DNA of 64,000 nt from Pogostemon cablin (lineage: Eukaryota; Streptophyta; Magnoliopsida; Lamiales; Lamiaceae): positions 12,890,852-12,954,851 of the forward strand of contig CM042958.1 of NCBI GenBank assembly GCA_023678885.1. The letters run 5' to 3'. A program made the position numbers and the translations under genes. Within the stretch, counting starts at the first letter, position 1; each line of letters opens with the position of its first letter. Below are positions 11,001 to 22,963 of this stretch, one piece after another. The notes beneath the pieces are model-generated. The model was given only the letters and a program-made list of their open reading frames with translations, had not been told where the DNA came from and did no database searches.

Positions 11001-14000
11001 AGTATACAAATTGCGACCCAATCCTCTAAAACTTTCTTATACATTTAACACTCTTGAAATCTGACCTCATAATTTACCAAAGAGTTAGGAGATTTTTCAT
11101 AACTTTAAAGTCTCAAATTTAGAGAGAGCGGAAAAAAATATACAAATCAGTATTTCATAAGATATGCAATTGGAATAAATTACAGTTAGGTACAGTAGAC
11201 AGTACATTAAAGAATCTCTGGACTGTAGCAACAATTTTTTGTAGCAGTTAAAGAATGTGACGAATTGTAAATCACCTGATTCCCGGAAGCTGGATCTGAT
11301 AAGGAAGTATCAGTGAAAGGTAGTTCACCACAGCGCATTTTATACTTCTCGTATTCCAACAGTGCCTACAAAGACAATCAGTTCTAGATTACACAACAGA
11401 GAATGCTCTGTATCATGCACCTCAAGATTCTTTGTTGACTAGCCTTTTGCAAAGGAGGTGAGTGTTTGAAGCTAATACAACATTAAGAACAGACTGAAGT
11501 CATAATATTGATTTTCTGAAAACTCATCATACGAGGAATACACACAGTTGCTCCTATCTCAAATGTCATAATCCCCATTTACCTGTAACAATCTACTTCA
11601 TTTCCTATTTGGTTATTAAAACTTGTATAGCAGGAATGAGAAAAATAAACAAGAAAATTATATGTATTACACTGTTAAACAGAGACCATCATTCTTCCCC
11701 AGGGAGAGAAAAAGATGGAACCCTAATTTTCTTTTACTTTTTCTTTTTTGATGTAAAGCAGATGGCAACTTTACCACAACCTTTTCCAAGTTTTTACCAT
11801 ACACTGTACATGCACACAGATATGAGAAAACAAAATTTTAAGAAAGAAAAGTTCATGATTAAAGAAAGTAAGAACTGAAATAACTCAAGTAATTAGAATA
11901 TAACCTTCTCATAGAACCCTCGGAAAGTCCAGGATACAGTGGTGCAAGTCCTATAAAAATTTAAAGAGCATTAAGCTAGATCAAAATACAGTTTGAAAAC
12001 AAACACACACACACACACACACACAGAATGAAAGCCTGAAGGTTCACATTAAGAGAATCAACAGGTGAGAGTGTAGAATGACAGAGACTCAATGATTACA
12101 TATGTAGGTTGCGTTCTATTTTTAGTGAAGCAACAAATGCATTCACAACAACAAAATAATGTGGCAGCTAAACGTAAGAGGGTTATACATGTGGGATGAT
12201 GACAGACTGAATGAGCAACGTAAGTTGGACTCCATTATTATTTTGGCATAGCGCAACACACGCATTTGCAAAGCAATACATGTGGCTGCCAAGAGTGAAC
12301 ATGCTTAGGACATTGCAGCTTTGGGGTTTTGAAGTAAAGGTTATAGTTGATTCTCACTTGGGGGGCCTAAAGGATTCACCTACTTGTCTCCACAGCTTCA
12401 TTGAAGTAACCTGCACAACCAGAAAAAATATTCACAATGATGAGATACATCAATTCACCAACAATTTACTTCTTAAAGCTACAATAACAATGCTGCATGC
12501 AGTAACCAAATATAAATAGGTATATATAAACCTTCTAATGCATATCATAGCCTTTGAAAGTTCCCACTCTTCTTACCATAGCTTTAAGTACTCCTATATA
12601 TAATCTGGTGATAATTTTTTTTTTTTTGACTTCAATAATTAAACACAACTATTTAGAGCATTAGTTGCCGATAATATATCAGTATTTGTACTAGATAAAC
12701 ATTAACACACAATTCTGATAAGTAATATTACACTTCCCCTTTTCATGTACAATATTTACACTTTCTGGTTGAGCATTTTGGTGCCTCCTTAAACTTTTGT
12801 CAACCTCTACATTTTTGTTTGCTTATCCACTATATGAAAGTACGCCAATCTTATCATATCTTCGAGAAGTCCAACAGTAAAAACTATAAACAAATATTTT
12901 TCCACTTTCAAATAGTATAACAACAAAATTAAAAGAGAACAGGTTAATAATGCCAAAAAAAACCACAAGTACAAAATTATTTTCCCTCGCCATAGAGTTA
13001 AGCTCATTTTAATTGACAAAAATGCTTCCAAAATATTACCTCTTATCCTTCGCATCACACATGAGTTATATAATTAAAATTGTGAACTCTTGAGGCTGTA
13101 AACAGGAAACAATTCCTAAGTGTTCATTCTGTTCCTCTTCAAAGAGAAAGTGTATTCATCACCTCAGCCTTTTCAGCTAGTGAAATTTAATCTTCTTTAT
13201 TGTAGAAATTTTGAGCAGCCTTATTTGTTAAATTGATTTAATATCTGATAAATCACTTACATAATCAACAGACTACACTAAAGCCAAAAGGAATGACTGC
13301 GGCCAAAACTACAAAATAAAAGGATAGTTCACTTCATTTAGACGCTGAAGAAACTCAAACTGCAAGTAAGTCAAATATTTCAGTGAGATAGAAGTGTTTC
13401 CCTTGCATGAAGGAAGTTTTTTGCTATAATTCGTGACTTCATTCATAAAATATCGTCAATGCTGGCATCCCAATTTTTTACAATTACACCTAGAAGCATA
13501 GAGAGCTGCACCAACTCACTGCGTATGCCAGTATCATCATCCCCTTATTATGAATTAAATTATATAGCAAGAGTTCTCTTTATGCTAAAAGCTGATAAGA
13601 ACAAGAAGTTGAGCGAAAGGAAATTTTGTGCATACCTGCTCATAACCACCAAGTTTGATCACCGCTCTCCACAACCTATTCCAAACAATATGGAAAATTT
13701 AAATATTTGTACATTTCTTTAATTTTGAAAAGAATTAACAATAAAGGAATTCAGATAAGTTACTTGAGACAGTTTAACGGCTCTTGATAGAATTTTGGAG
13801 GCTTGAATTCCAAGCATCTTTCCCTGTGGAATGTTTCAATCTCCTTCATGAATTCAGCTTGCTCCTCTTCAGTCCCGGATTCATCTCCCGTAACATCATT
13901 TGCATCTAGTAGAAAAGACCTAGCGTAACTTTTAACATCAAGATCGTTTTTCAGCTCCTCCATCTCACTTTCCCGCCCTACCTCTATTTCAGTGATGACA

Positions 14001-14443
14001 CCATTTACTTCCTCCTTCATGTCCTGTGTCAGAACCTCCGCCTCTTCCGCCTTCCCTTCAGTTTCCTCTTCCTTCTGGCTCTCTGCTTGCCCAAAGCCAT
14101 TTTCCAACTCCTTCTCCCTGGACCCATTCTCCGCAGTGGACATCACCTCCGGCGCCTCGTTATTCACTTCTTGTTGAGACTTGTCATCTTCCGAGCATGC
14201 ATCATTGGCATTGGCGTCGACGGAGGGAGGATTTACTTGCTCAGCCTGAAAAACCTCACTGGACACATGTTCAGAGTGTTCAGGGTTAGGGTTAGAACTC
14301 TGAACGGTAATATCTCCGTTGTTCTGCTCTACTGCACCATCAACCTCAGCACCCTTCAACTCATTGCCATCCACGCTTTTATTCAGCGGTTCATCACAGC
14401 CAGCAACAGCACCATCTTGAAGGCCTTCGTTATTTTCCTCCAT
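8064..14443 (-). CDS. ARID domain and HSP20-like (alpha-crystallin) domain protein, ARID3/ARID4 type
   Basis: Predicted nuclear DNA-binding protein of the plant family that joins an AT-rich interaction domain to a C-terminal small-heat-shock-like fold. Twelve exons join in frame to 490 residues: 14443-13764, 13675-13636, 12410-12358, 11950-11905, 11365-11276, 10663-10541, 10437-10386, 10292-10220, 9623-9557, 9475-9425, 9103-9011, 8168-8064. Residues 1-190 are acidic and low-complexity. The ARID domain runs from about 195 to 300 and includes LWRAVIKLGGYEQ, KLWRQVGESF and TTVSWTFRGFYEK. A basic stretch follows (GSGRARRDAAARAMQGWHS). The HSP20-like domain (about 395-490) includes VPADWVKVNVQRM, YALVPGLLREE, RLVISGQPE and LFVRVPFEQ. 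The start is the only in-frame Met before the acidic region, and the G/C-richer leader upstream fits a promoter-proximal 5' UTR. One intron is GC-AG. Which Arabidopsis paralogue it matches cannot be settled. Confidence 0.93.
9104..9424 (-). other. GC-AG intron of the ARID gene
   Basis: Read on the minus strand, exon 10 ends GAGGAG and is followed by GCAAGT, so the donor is GC rather than GT, with the consensus typical of GC donors (AG|GCAAGT). The acceptor is ACAACAG. The junction joins LLREE to VRVQSDPAG in frame, and no GT donor is available nearby that would keep the conserved protein sequence. Confidence 0.85.
12003..12025. repeat. (CA)n microsatellite
   Basis: About 11 CA units within an intron of the ARID gene. 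Confidence 0.9.
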
Positions 14444-14719
14444 AGCAAGGAGGGGGTCCCGCTTGTTTTCCCCAATTCAAAACCCTAAATCAGTATATCT
14501 CTGTCCTCCCAATTCAAAACCCTAAATCAGAATATCTCTGCAAAACCCTAATCTCTGCCAAAGGAAGAAGAAGTACATGAGCGTGGCGGAGCGAGCGAAG
14601 AACTTAAATTCAAGATCCGTGAGTAAGAGGTGTGAGATTAAGCGATCGAAATCGAAAGAGAAAATTTTAGTGTGGGCGAAAGTTATACTCCTTTGAGTCG
14701 GAAACATAACGCTTTATCC

Positions 14720-15780
14720 CAATGATGCTTATTTTTGTTCCGAGTTACGGGAAATTGGGAATGATGATACTGGAGTTGCAATTGCATCAACCCTCCCGTT
14801 ATTTTCTTTTTCTTTTCGCTCGTTCTTGTGATATTATTTTCAATTGAATTTTCATTAATTAAATTAGTAAACAGTATTTTTATTTAAATTATTATATCAA
14901 TGTTATTAACAAACCAATATCTTCTAAAAACCATTAATCCAAATAAAAATATATAAAGATTTGGACTTGTATAAGTAAATTGTACGTATTTTTATGATTT
15001 TGTTTTTACATATTTATAATTCAATTGAAGTATTTATATGATCAAGGATATTCTCGTCATTTTTAGTATTTATATATTTGTTATTAAATATGAAGCATAA
15101 AAAAAATTGCTAAATCTAGAAAAGGAGGTACTCTTTATATGTGAGATGGAATAAAAGTATAAACATGTAATCATTGTTTGTTGTAAAATTATATATACTA
15201 TAACACTCAATACTTTAATGTATAATTTATTTGCCTTGAAAAAAAAAAACTCTAACTACAATTAATTATATTTTACCCATATTACGAATATAAATACCAT
15301 CTCATATAAGATTTATTGACCCGAAATTATTATATGTGCCCTCAAAGAAATATAATTTAAATCTTCCTTAATTAATAAGATATAATTATATTTATAAATC
15401 TTATATTTGTTCGATTGCAATAATCGAACAGAACAGAATCTGAATTCATCAATCTTATTTGTTCGGTTGCAATAACACAAATATACGATTTATAAAGATA
15501 ATTATGTCTTACCGATTAGTTAAAAATGATTTAAATTGAGTAGGAATATTATACAAATTAATTGAGTATCGGAACCCCGACATAACATACCAATAGGACG
15601 AAGGTATTTTAGTCCAAAGATAAATAATTGAGTAGGAATATTATACAAATTAATTGGTGGTTGAAGATGATTAAAAAAAAAAAGGGCATTAACATATTGA
15701 TTGTCTTACAACACATTTCTGTATATCTGAGTCGATAGGAAGCACATAAAAGATTCGATTTGGAAGATGGCCCGCTCAAT
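14720..15780. other. Intergenic region between divergent ARID and CesA genes
   Basis: The two genes are head to head, so both promoters must lie within roughly 14444-16212. The middle is AT-rich with no coding sequence. Sequence from about 15780 becomes C/T-rich and probably belongs to the CesA leader. No further element is recognised. Confidence 0.5.
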
Positions 15781-17202
15781 TGGACTAACATACGCCAACT
15801 TCTCATTCCCGCGCCTTTTCTTCTTCCTTAACGCTATCCAGCAATCGGCCACCGAATAATTTCCTCTCCCTCTCTTCGACGCGATTATACATGATGTGAT
15901 GGGTTCTATATATGATAGATTAAGATTTCACTTTCAATTATTTATGCTTGGCGGATCTTTCACTGTAATTGTTTTAGCCGATTCAATGTTTTTATTGGAG
16001 AGCCGGAGATTACAATTCCAGATGCTGGGAATCAAATTCGTAATAATATCGATGACAGGGTGGTCTGAGTTTGCGAGACAAGATCACAGAAATCGCCGGT
16101 CTGAGATTCACCAAATTCAGATGACCGGAGTCCGTTCAAAATTATACGCGTTGCGGTTGCTGAAGAGTGAAATTTTACTATTACTGAGAATGTATTCGCA
16201 TGGTGGTAGCTAATGGAGGCAGGTGCGGTTTTAGTCGCGGGTTCTCACATCAGGAACGAACTCTTACTCATTCGTGGCAATGGGGGATTCTCTGTAAGTT
16301 CTGTAAGCATTTTGTAAGTAATTAGGTGTGGGTACTTTTCGATATTAACTCTTAGCGAAGTACTCTGGAGCTGCATCCAGTGCGAGCATGATTCTGTTTA
16401 TTAAGTATGATGTTGCATCTATTTGAACGTCTCCCTAACTCCTCATTGTTATTGGGATTTTCTGTATTAGAGAGACCCACCTCAACAGTTAAGTAGGCAA
16501 GTATGCAGAATTTGTGGAGATGATGTTGGACTCACGGGGGATGGGGAGCTATTCGTGGCCTGCAATGAGTGCGCGTTCCCTATCTGCCGTGCATGTTATG
16601 AGTACGAGCGCATGGAAGGTAACCAGGTCTGTCCTCAATGCAAAACACGGTTCAAACGTCTCAAGGGTTGTGTGAGGGTAGTTGGAGATGAGGAAGAGGA
16701 TGATGCGGATGACCTCGAAAACGAGTTCAGATTTACAGACGAGCAACGGAATTTTCAAAGCCTTGCTCACATGAGATATGGTTTGCTTGGGGATAAGTAC
16801 TTCACACTTACTGAGCCTTTCAAGCACACTTCGGCATCTCACGTCCAGTTCCTCACCGATGTTTGCACGGTATTATCCTGTTTCTATTTTTTCCACTAGT
16901 TTCATGCTTTTTCACATATTGATTCAGTCCTAACTTTTTTTCTTGTTCATCATTTGTTATGTGTAGTCACACTTAGATGATATTGCTCCTGAACAACGTG
17001 CTCTAGTTGCTGCAAATATTGCCTGTGGGAGTAAAAGTATTCATGCTCTTCCTTCGACTGATTCAAAACTTTTCGGTACTGACTCCTCAAATTTTCTTTG
17101 ATGTATTCCAGTGTGTTGGTCTTTTTTTTGGGTGTGAATACATCTCAATAGCTGAGATTTGCTTCTACAGTTCAACATAAATCCCTTGATCCTTCAAAGG
17201 AA

Positions 17203-17298
17203 TAGGCAGACAATGCCTATGATAGCATAGCTTGGAAGGAGAGGATGGAAAACTGGAAACTGAGGCAAGAATATATACACACAATGCGAAGATATTGA
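17203..17298 (+). other. Stop codon and frameshift in CesA exon 4
   Basis: In the frame that gives DPSKE upstream and ADNAYDSIAWKERMENWKLR downstream, TAG occurs at 17203-17205; a single T-to-A change from TTG (Leu) would explain it. The same frame ends at TGA 17296-17298. The homologous continuation DNGGEGSDPPL is read one base further on. These are two independent lesions in one exon. Confidence 0.8.
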
Positions 17299-17484
17299 TA
17301 ATGGTGGTGAAGGATCAGATCCACCTCTGTAAGAATTAGAGAATGCCACTCTGTCTCTAACCCTTTAATCGTGGTAGTCTGTGCTGAAAAGAAAGTAACT
17401 GTAATCCAGATGCATTTTATTTTTACTTCATACGCAACTGTAATCTCTATTATTGAATGATCATGTTATTGCCACATTCTTTAT

Positions 17485-18118
17485 TGTGATAGAAAACTAC
17501 ATACTAATGAATGATCAACATTAGGATGAGTGTTAGTGTGTCTAAAGGTTGAAGCTGATAATGGTGCATGAGTGAAACGGATGCACCAGAATCAGCAGAA
17601 TCAAGAAACGCACAAACATATCAGCAAAGCTGCACCGGGTGCATCAGTCGTAAGCAGGGTGACTTGTGGCCGTTGTACAGTTCGCATACGAACGATTTCT
17701 GGAAAGTTCTAAACGCAAATAGATAGCTGGCCATGCAGGGTGTGTGATGGAGTTGGTTATAACTGTCGAGATTCGTTTTAACCAACTGAGAATCCAGCTG
17801 GAAGTCGGTTACACGCGTTGGTCCTATAACTTTCTGTGCAAGCATATGATGTATATATTGCTGTGATGCTTGTGTATACGCATTGTAATCCGTTTGCTCT
17901 CTCAATCAATAATAAGATCTCTCTCTCACAGTGGATGTAAGCTTGTGCAAACAAGCTGAACCACTATAAACGTCTTCTTCTTCATACAATCACACATACA
18001 CACACAAGTTGAAGTTATTATCATATGTGATCCAGTTTCTTGTATTCAATTCATTGCTTGTTCGTGTATTCTACAAGATTAGGTTAGTTATTGATCTGAT
18101 ATATCATCATCTACAACA
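17485..18118 (+). repeat. 5' LTR of the copia element
   Basis: 634 bp, TG...CA ends. It contains a polyadenylation-type AATAATAAG context and the CAGTGGATGTAAG / AAGCTGAACCACTATAAA segment typical of the R/U5 part of copia LTRs. Confidence 0.96.
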
Positions 18119-18121
18119 AAG

Positions 18122-18140
18122 TGGCGCCGTCTGTGGGAAA
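18122..18140 (+). other. Primer-binding site of the copia element
   Basis: TGGCGCCGTCTGTGGGAAA lies three bases after the 5' LTR, where the tRNA primer anneals. It ends in the complement of a CCA tail. It is not the initiator-Met type (TGGTATCAGAGC) common in plant copia elements. The first nine bases match the complement of plant tRNA-Asp and the rest does not. The primer tRNA is not identified. Confidence 0.7.
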
Positions 18141-18207
18141 TCCAAGCCACGAACAGAAGTAATCATCATAAGGAGGAATCAAGAAGAAATTGGAGGAAGT
18201 TGACACC

Positions 18208-21200
18208 ATGGTTGCAACTAAGTTTGATATTGAAAGGTTTACAGAGAAATCTGATTTTGGTTTGTGGAAGATCAAGATGAGAGCTATCTTGGTACAACAA
18301 GGATTGGCAGAAGCTATCAAAGATAAACCAGCAACAACTGCAGAAGCTGTACAAACTGCCATTGAAGCTACTGCAGAAGCTGATATTCAAGAGAGGGCTC
18401 TAAGTGCCATTGTATTGTGTCTTGGTGATAAAGCTTTAAGAGAAGTACAGAGAGAGACATCTGCAAGAGCTGTATGGAAGAAACTTGAAGATCTTTACAT
18501 GGTAAAATCTCTTGCTAACCGTTTATACTTAAAACAGAAGTTATATTCCTTTAAGATGGTTGAGGAGAGATCAGTTCTAGTTCAGCTTGATGAGTTTAAT
18601 AAGGTGTTAGATGATCTAGAAAATGTTAATGTGAAGATTGAAACAGAAGATAAGGCCTCAATTTTGTTGTCAGCTCTCCCAAAGTCCTTTGAAAGTTTCA
18701 AGGATACACTTTTGTTTGGGAATAGAGAAACTATAAGTCTTGATGAGGTTGAGATTGCTTTGAAGACAAAGGAGTTTCAGAAAGTTTCTGAAGATCAAGG
18801 AACATCAGGAGAGGGATTAATGGTCAAGAGGAGTGATCATGGTAAAAGGAACAACAAGAAAGGCAATTCTGAGTCAAAGAAACAAGGTTACAAGACTGAT
18901 CAGTCAAGCTCAGATAAGGATGGAAGGAAGTGCTTTCACTGTCATGAACCAGACCACTACAAGAAAAACTGCTACAAGTATAAAGCAGAAAAGAGGAGGA
19001 AAGCAGAAGCTGGTAAAGATGGACAACAAAGAGTGCAAGCAAATCAGGTGGTAAATAATCAGAATCAGGCCACTGATTATCCTGAGGCACTTGTGGTTGG
19101 ATCATCAAAAGGATCTATGGATTGGATCCTTGATTCAGGATGTACATTCCATATGTCTCCTATGAAGCATTGGTTTACTGATCTCAGGTTGCATCAAGCT
19201 GGATCAGTGTTGTTAGGGAATGATCACATATGTCAGATAAGAGGTATTGGATCCATCAGGTTGAGGATGCATGATGGAGTTACTAGGACATTGACAAATG
19301 TGAGGTATGTTCCAGAACTTAAAAGAAACTTGATTTCTTTAGGGAGTTTAGATGCTTCAGATCATGAGTTTAGATCTAGAGGAGGTGTACTCATTGTTGA
19401 GAAAGATGAGTATGAAGTGATGAAAGGAATCAGGAAAAATGGATTGTATATACTTGATGGACATACAGTGATTGGACAGAGTAATGTCATAACAGGAAGT
19501 GATGAAATTCACTTATGGCATGGAAGATTAGCTCACATAAGTGAGAAAGGATTACAAGAATTGTCAAGAAAAAATGTAATCAATATCAGATCAACAGATA
19601 AGCTGGAGCTGTGTGAGGATTGCATTTTTGGTAAGGCTAAAAGGCTGAAGTTTAGTATTGGTGAACATACAAGTAAAGCTAAACTTGATTATATCCATTC
19701 AGATCTGTGGGGACCTGCAAGAACTCAAACAAAAGGAGGAGGCAGATATTTTATTTCATTTATTGATGATTACAGTAGGAAGATATGGATATATATACTA
19801 AAGTCTAAGGATACAGCTTTCATTACCTTTAAGAATTGGTTAACTGAGGTAGAGAATAGCTGTGATAACAAGGTGAAGATATTAAGAACTGATAATGGTC
19901 TTGAGTATTGTTCTGATGAGTTCAACAAGTTTTGTAAGGAGAGGGGAATCATGAGACATAAGACAGTACCAGGTACACCACAACAAAATGGTATTGCACA
20001 GAGGCTGAATCAGACTCTACTTGAGAGAGTTAGATGTATATTGAGTAGTTCTGGTCTTTCTAAAGACTTCTGGGGTGAATTGGTTAGTACAGTTGCTTTT
20101 CTAATCAATAGGTGTCCATCAACACCTCTTAAGTTTAAAACTCCTCAGGAAGTATGGACTGGAAAGATTGCTAATTACACTAGACTCAAAGTGATAGGTT
20201 GCCTAGCTTATGCACATGTTAAACAGGATAAGTTAGCTCCAAGAGCCATCAAATGTGTCATGATTGGATATCCCAAAGGTGTTAAAGCTTACAAACTATG
20301 GAATATTGAAGGTAAAAAGATTATGATAAGTAGAGATGTTACCTTTAATGAAGCTGTTATGCCACTAAAATCTCAGGGTCAAGGTAAAACTGAAACTGAG
20401 CTTGAGGTGGAGTCTTTGAACAAGATTCAGGAGGATCAGTTTAGAATTGAAGAAGAGACAGCACAAGGAGGAATTAATTCACCAAGTACAGATGATCAGA
20501 CTACTTCTAATACTGATGAACTGCTTAATAGTTATCAGTTGACTAGAGATAGACAAAGGAGGTCTATTAGAGCTCCAGCTAGGTTTGCAGATGCTGATAT
20601 TGTATCTTTTGCACTTTATTCTGCAGAAGATATTGATTCATATGAACCTAGAAACTATCAGCAAGCAATGAGCAGTAAGGATAGTGGAAAGTGGAGTGCA
20701 GCTATGCAAGAAGAGTTGCTTTCATTGGAGAAGAATCAGACTTGGAAAATTGTTCTAAAGCCAAAAGATCAGAAGTTAGTGAGCTGTAAATGGATTTACA
20801 AGAAGAAAGTTTCACCTGAGAGGATTGGTGGTATTAGATTCAAAGCAAGACTAGTTGCCAGGGGTTTCTCTCAAAGGGAAGGCATTGATTACACAGAGAT
20901 ATTCTCTCCAGTTGTAAACATTGTTCTATTAGGATATTGTTAGCATTAGTAACTCAGTTTAATCTGGAATTGCACCAGATGGATGTGACTACAGCCTTTC
21001 TTCATGGAAATTTGGAGGAAAAGATCTATATGACTATTCCAGAAGGAGTTTCAGTTCAAAACTCAACTGATAAGGCTTGTTTACTTCTAAAGTCACTATA
21101 TGGATTGAAACAAAGTCCTAGGAGATGATATCTGAGATTTGATGAATACATTATCAAATGTGGTTTTGAAAGAAGCAAGTTTGACAGTTGTGTATATATC

Positions 21201-22205
21201 AAACAAGATAGTGACTGGTATGTTTTCTTGTTACTATATGTTGATGACATTTTAATTGCATGTAAGTCTATGGAAGGCATTACAACTGTGAAGGAAATGT
21301 TGAAATCTGAGTTTGATATGAAATATTTGGGTGAAGCTACTGTTATATTAGGAATGGAAATCAAAAGAGATAGATCAGTTGGTTCTATTGTGTTACATCA
21401 GAACTCATACTTAGAAAAGGTTCTCAAAAGATATAATATGGATCAAAGTAAAGCTGTGTCTACTCCTGTAAAGCAGGGATTGGCTTTAACAGCTCAACAA
21501 TCAGCTAGAACTAGTGAAGAAGTATCAGAAATGGAGAAGGTTCCCTATGCCAATGCAGTTGGTAGTCTCATGTATGCTATGGTATGTTGCAGACCAGACT
21601 TGGCTCATGCAATGAGTTTAGTAAGCAGGTTCATGGGAAGTCCAGGAAGAAATCACTGGGAAGCTGTTAAGTGGATTCAGAGATATATCAGAGGCAGCTT
21701 AACAACAGGTTTACATTTCAATAAATTTACCTCTAACATTGATTTTCTTGCAGGTTTTGTAGATGCTGATTATGCTGCAAACTTAGACACAAGGAAGTCA
21801 CTATCAGGCTATGTCTTCTGCTTGTTTGGTACAGCTATCAGTTGGAAATCAACACATCAGTCAGTGGTTGCATTGTCTACAACTGAAGCTGAGTTTATCT
21901 CACTCACAGAAGCAGTAAAGGAAGGTTTGTGGTTGCAAGGAATTTTGTCTGAGTTTGGTGTAGTACAAGAATCAGTACTAATACATTGTGATAACTCTAG
22001 TGCTATACATTTATCAAGACATCAGGGTTTTCATGAAAGGACAAAGCACATAGATGTAAGAATGTATTTTGTTAGAGACTTAGTTGAAGGAGGAAAGGTT
22101 GTGGTTAAAAAGGTTGAAACAGCCAAGAATCCAGCTGATTTCCTCACTAAGGCATTGCCTAGTTCAAAGTTTGAGCTATGCAAGAGTCTTGTCAATGTAT
22201 GCTGA
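18208..22205 (+). pseudogene. Copia gag-pol polyprotein gene, frameshifted
   Basis: Would encode capsid, protease, integrase, reverse transcriptase and RNase H as one polyprotein. The first ATG is 18208. Visible in order: gag with the zinc knuckle CFHCHEPDHYKKNC (from 18931); protease DSG (19132); a GAG-pre-integrase segment (HLWHGRLAH); the integrase core with its two Asp; reverse transcriptase with YVDD (21237-21248); RNase H (ADYAANLDTRKSLSGY, STTEAEF, DNSSAIHLSR). Three lesions are seen. The integrase position that should be the catalytic Glu (AERMN in relatives) reads CAG, Gln, at 19999-20001. One base is missing near 20917, ending the frame at 20943. A TGA stands at 21126-21128 where a Trp is expected. 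The last part is open to 22205. Confidence 0.9.
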
Positions 22206-22329
22206 ACATATCAGTGGTGAGTTCAGCTGCTCTCTTCAAAAGCAGTGTGCAAGTTGGCTGTCTTGGTAAAAACAGTGAAGTGAAGGAGTGATTGAGTATT
22301 GGTTGAGTATGAAGTTTTAGGTGGAGAAT

Positions 22330-22963
22330 TGTGATAGAAAACTACATACTAATGAATGATCAACATTAGGATGAGTGTTAGTGTGTCTAAAGGTTGAAGC
22401 TGATAATGGTGCATGAGTGAAACGGATGCACCAGAATCAGCAGAATCAAGAAACGCACAAACATATCAGCAAAGCTGCACCGGGTGCATCAGTCGTGAGC
22501 AGGGTGATTTGTGGCCGTTGTACAGTTCGCATACGAACGATTTCTGGAAAGTTCTAAACGTAAATAGATAGCTGGCCATGCAGGGTGTGTGATGGAGTTG
22601 GTTATAACTGTCGAGATTCGTTTTAACCAACTGAGAATCCAGCTGGAAGTCGGTTACACGCGTTGGTCCTATAACTTTCTGTGCAAGCATATGATGTATA
22701 TATTGCTGTGATGCTTGTGTATACGCATTGTAATCCGTTTGCTCTCTCAATCAATAATAAGATCTCTCTCTCACAGTGGATGTAAGCTTGTGCAAACAAG
22801 CTGAACCACTATAAACGTCTTCTTCTTCATACAATCACACATACACACACAAGTTGAAGTTATTATCATATGTGATCCAGTTTCTTGTATTCAATTCATT
22901 GCTTGTTCGTGTATTCTACAAGATTAGGTTAGTTATTGATCTGATATATCATCATCTACAACA
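22330..22963 (+). repeat. 3' LTR of the copia element
   Basis: 634 bp, differing from the 5' LTR at three positions (A/G, C/T and C/T). A purine-rich AGGTGGAGAA directly upstream (22319-22328) is the probable polypurine tract. Confidence 0.96.

Larger units (their letters stand above)
17485..22963 (+). mobile_element. Ty1/copia LTR retrotransposon in CesA intron 4
   Basis: A complete 5479-bp element with two 634-bp LTRs (17485-18118, 22330-22963). Both LTRs begin TGTGATAG and end ACAACA. A perfect 5-bp target duplication TTTAT lies at 17480-17484 and 22964-22968. I count three differences between the LTRs (about 99.5% identity), so insertion is recent. The order protease, integrase, reverse transcriptase, RNase H is that of copia. 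The element is in the same orientation as the host gene. Without it the intron would be about 270 bp. Its coding region is broken by a frameshift and a stop codon, so it is not autonomous as it stands. Confidence 0.97.

Noticed and set aside
11609..12519. Open frames inside introns of the ARID gene
   Set aside because: Plus-strand frames with low-complexity content. The 12211-12519 frame overlaps a real minus-strand ARID exon (12358-12410) and is its shadow.
13992..14488. Overlapping open frames on the plus strand within ARID exon 1
   Set aside because: They are shadows of the acidic, stop-poor ARID exon on the minus strand and have no family resemblance.
17621..17905. 94-codon minus-strand frame, repeated at 22466-22750
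   Set aside because: It occurs in both LTRs because the LTRs are copies. LTRs of this type are non-coding, and the frame has no recognisable domain.
18190..18207. Upstream start for the copia polyprotein at 18190
   Set aside because: The codon at 18190 is TTG. The first ATG in frame is 18208, so that start was used.
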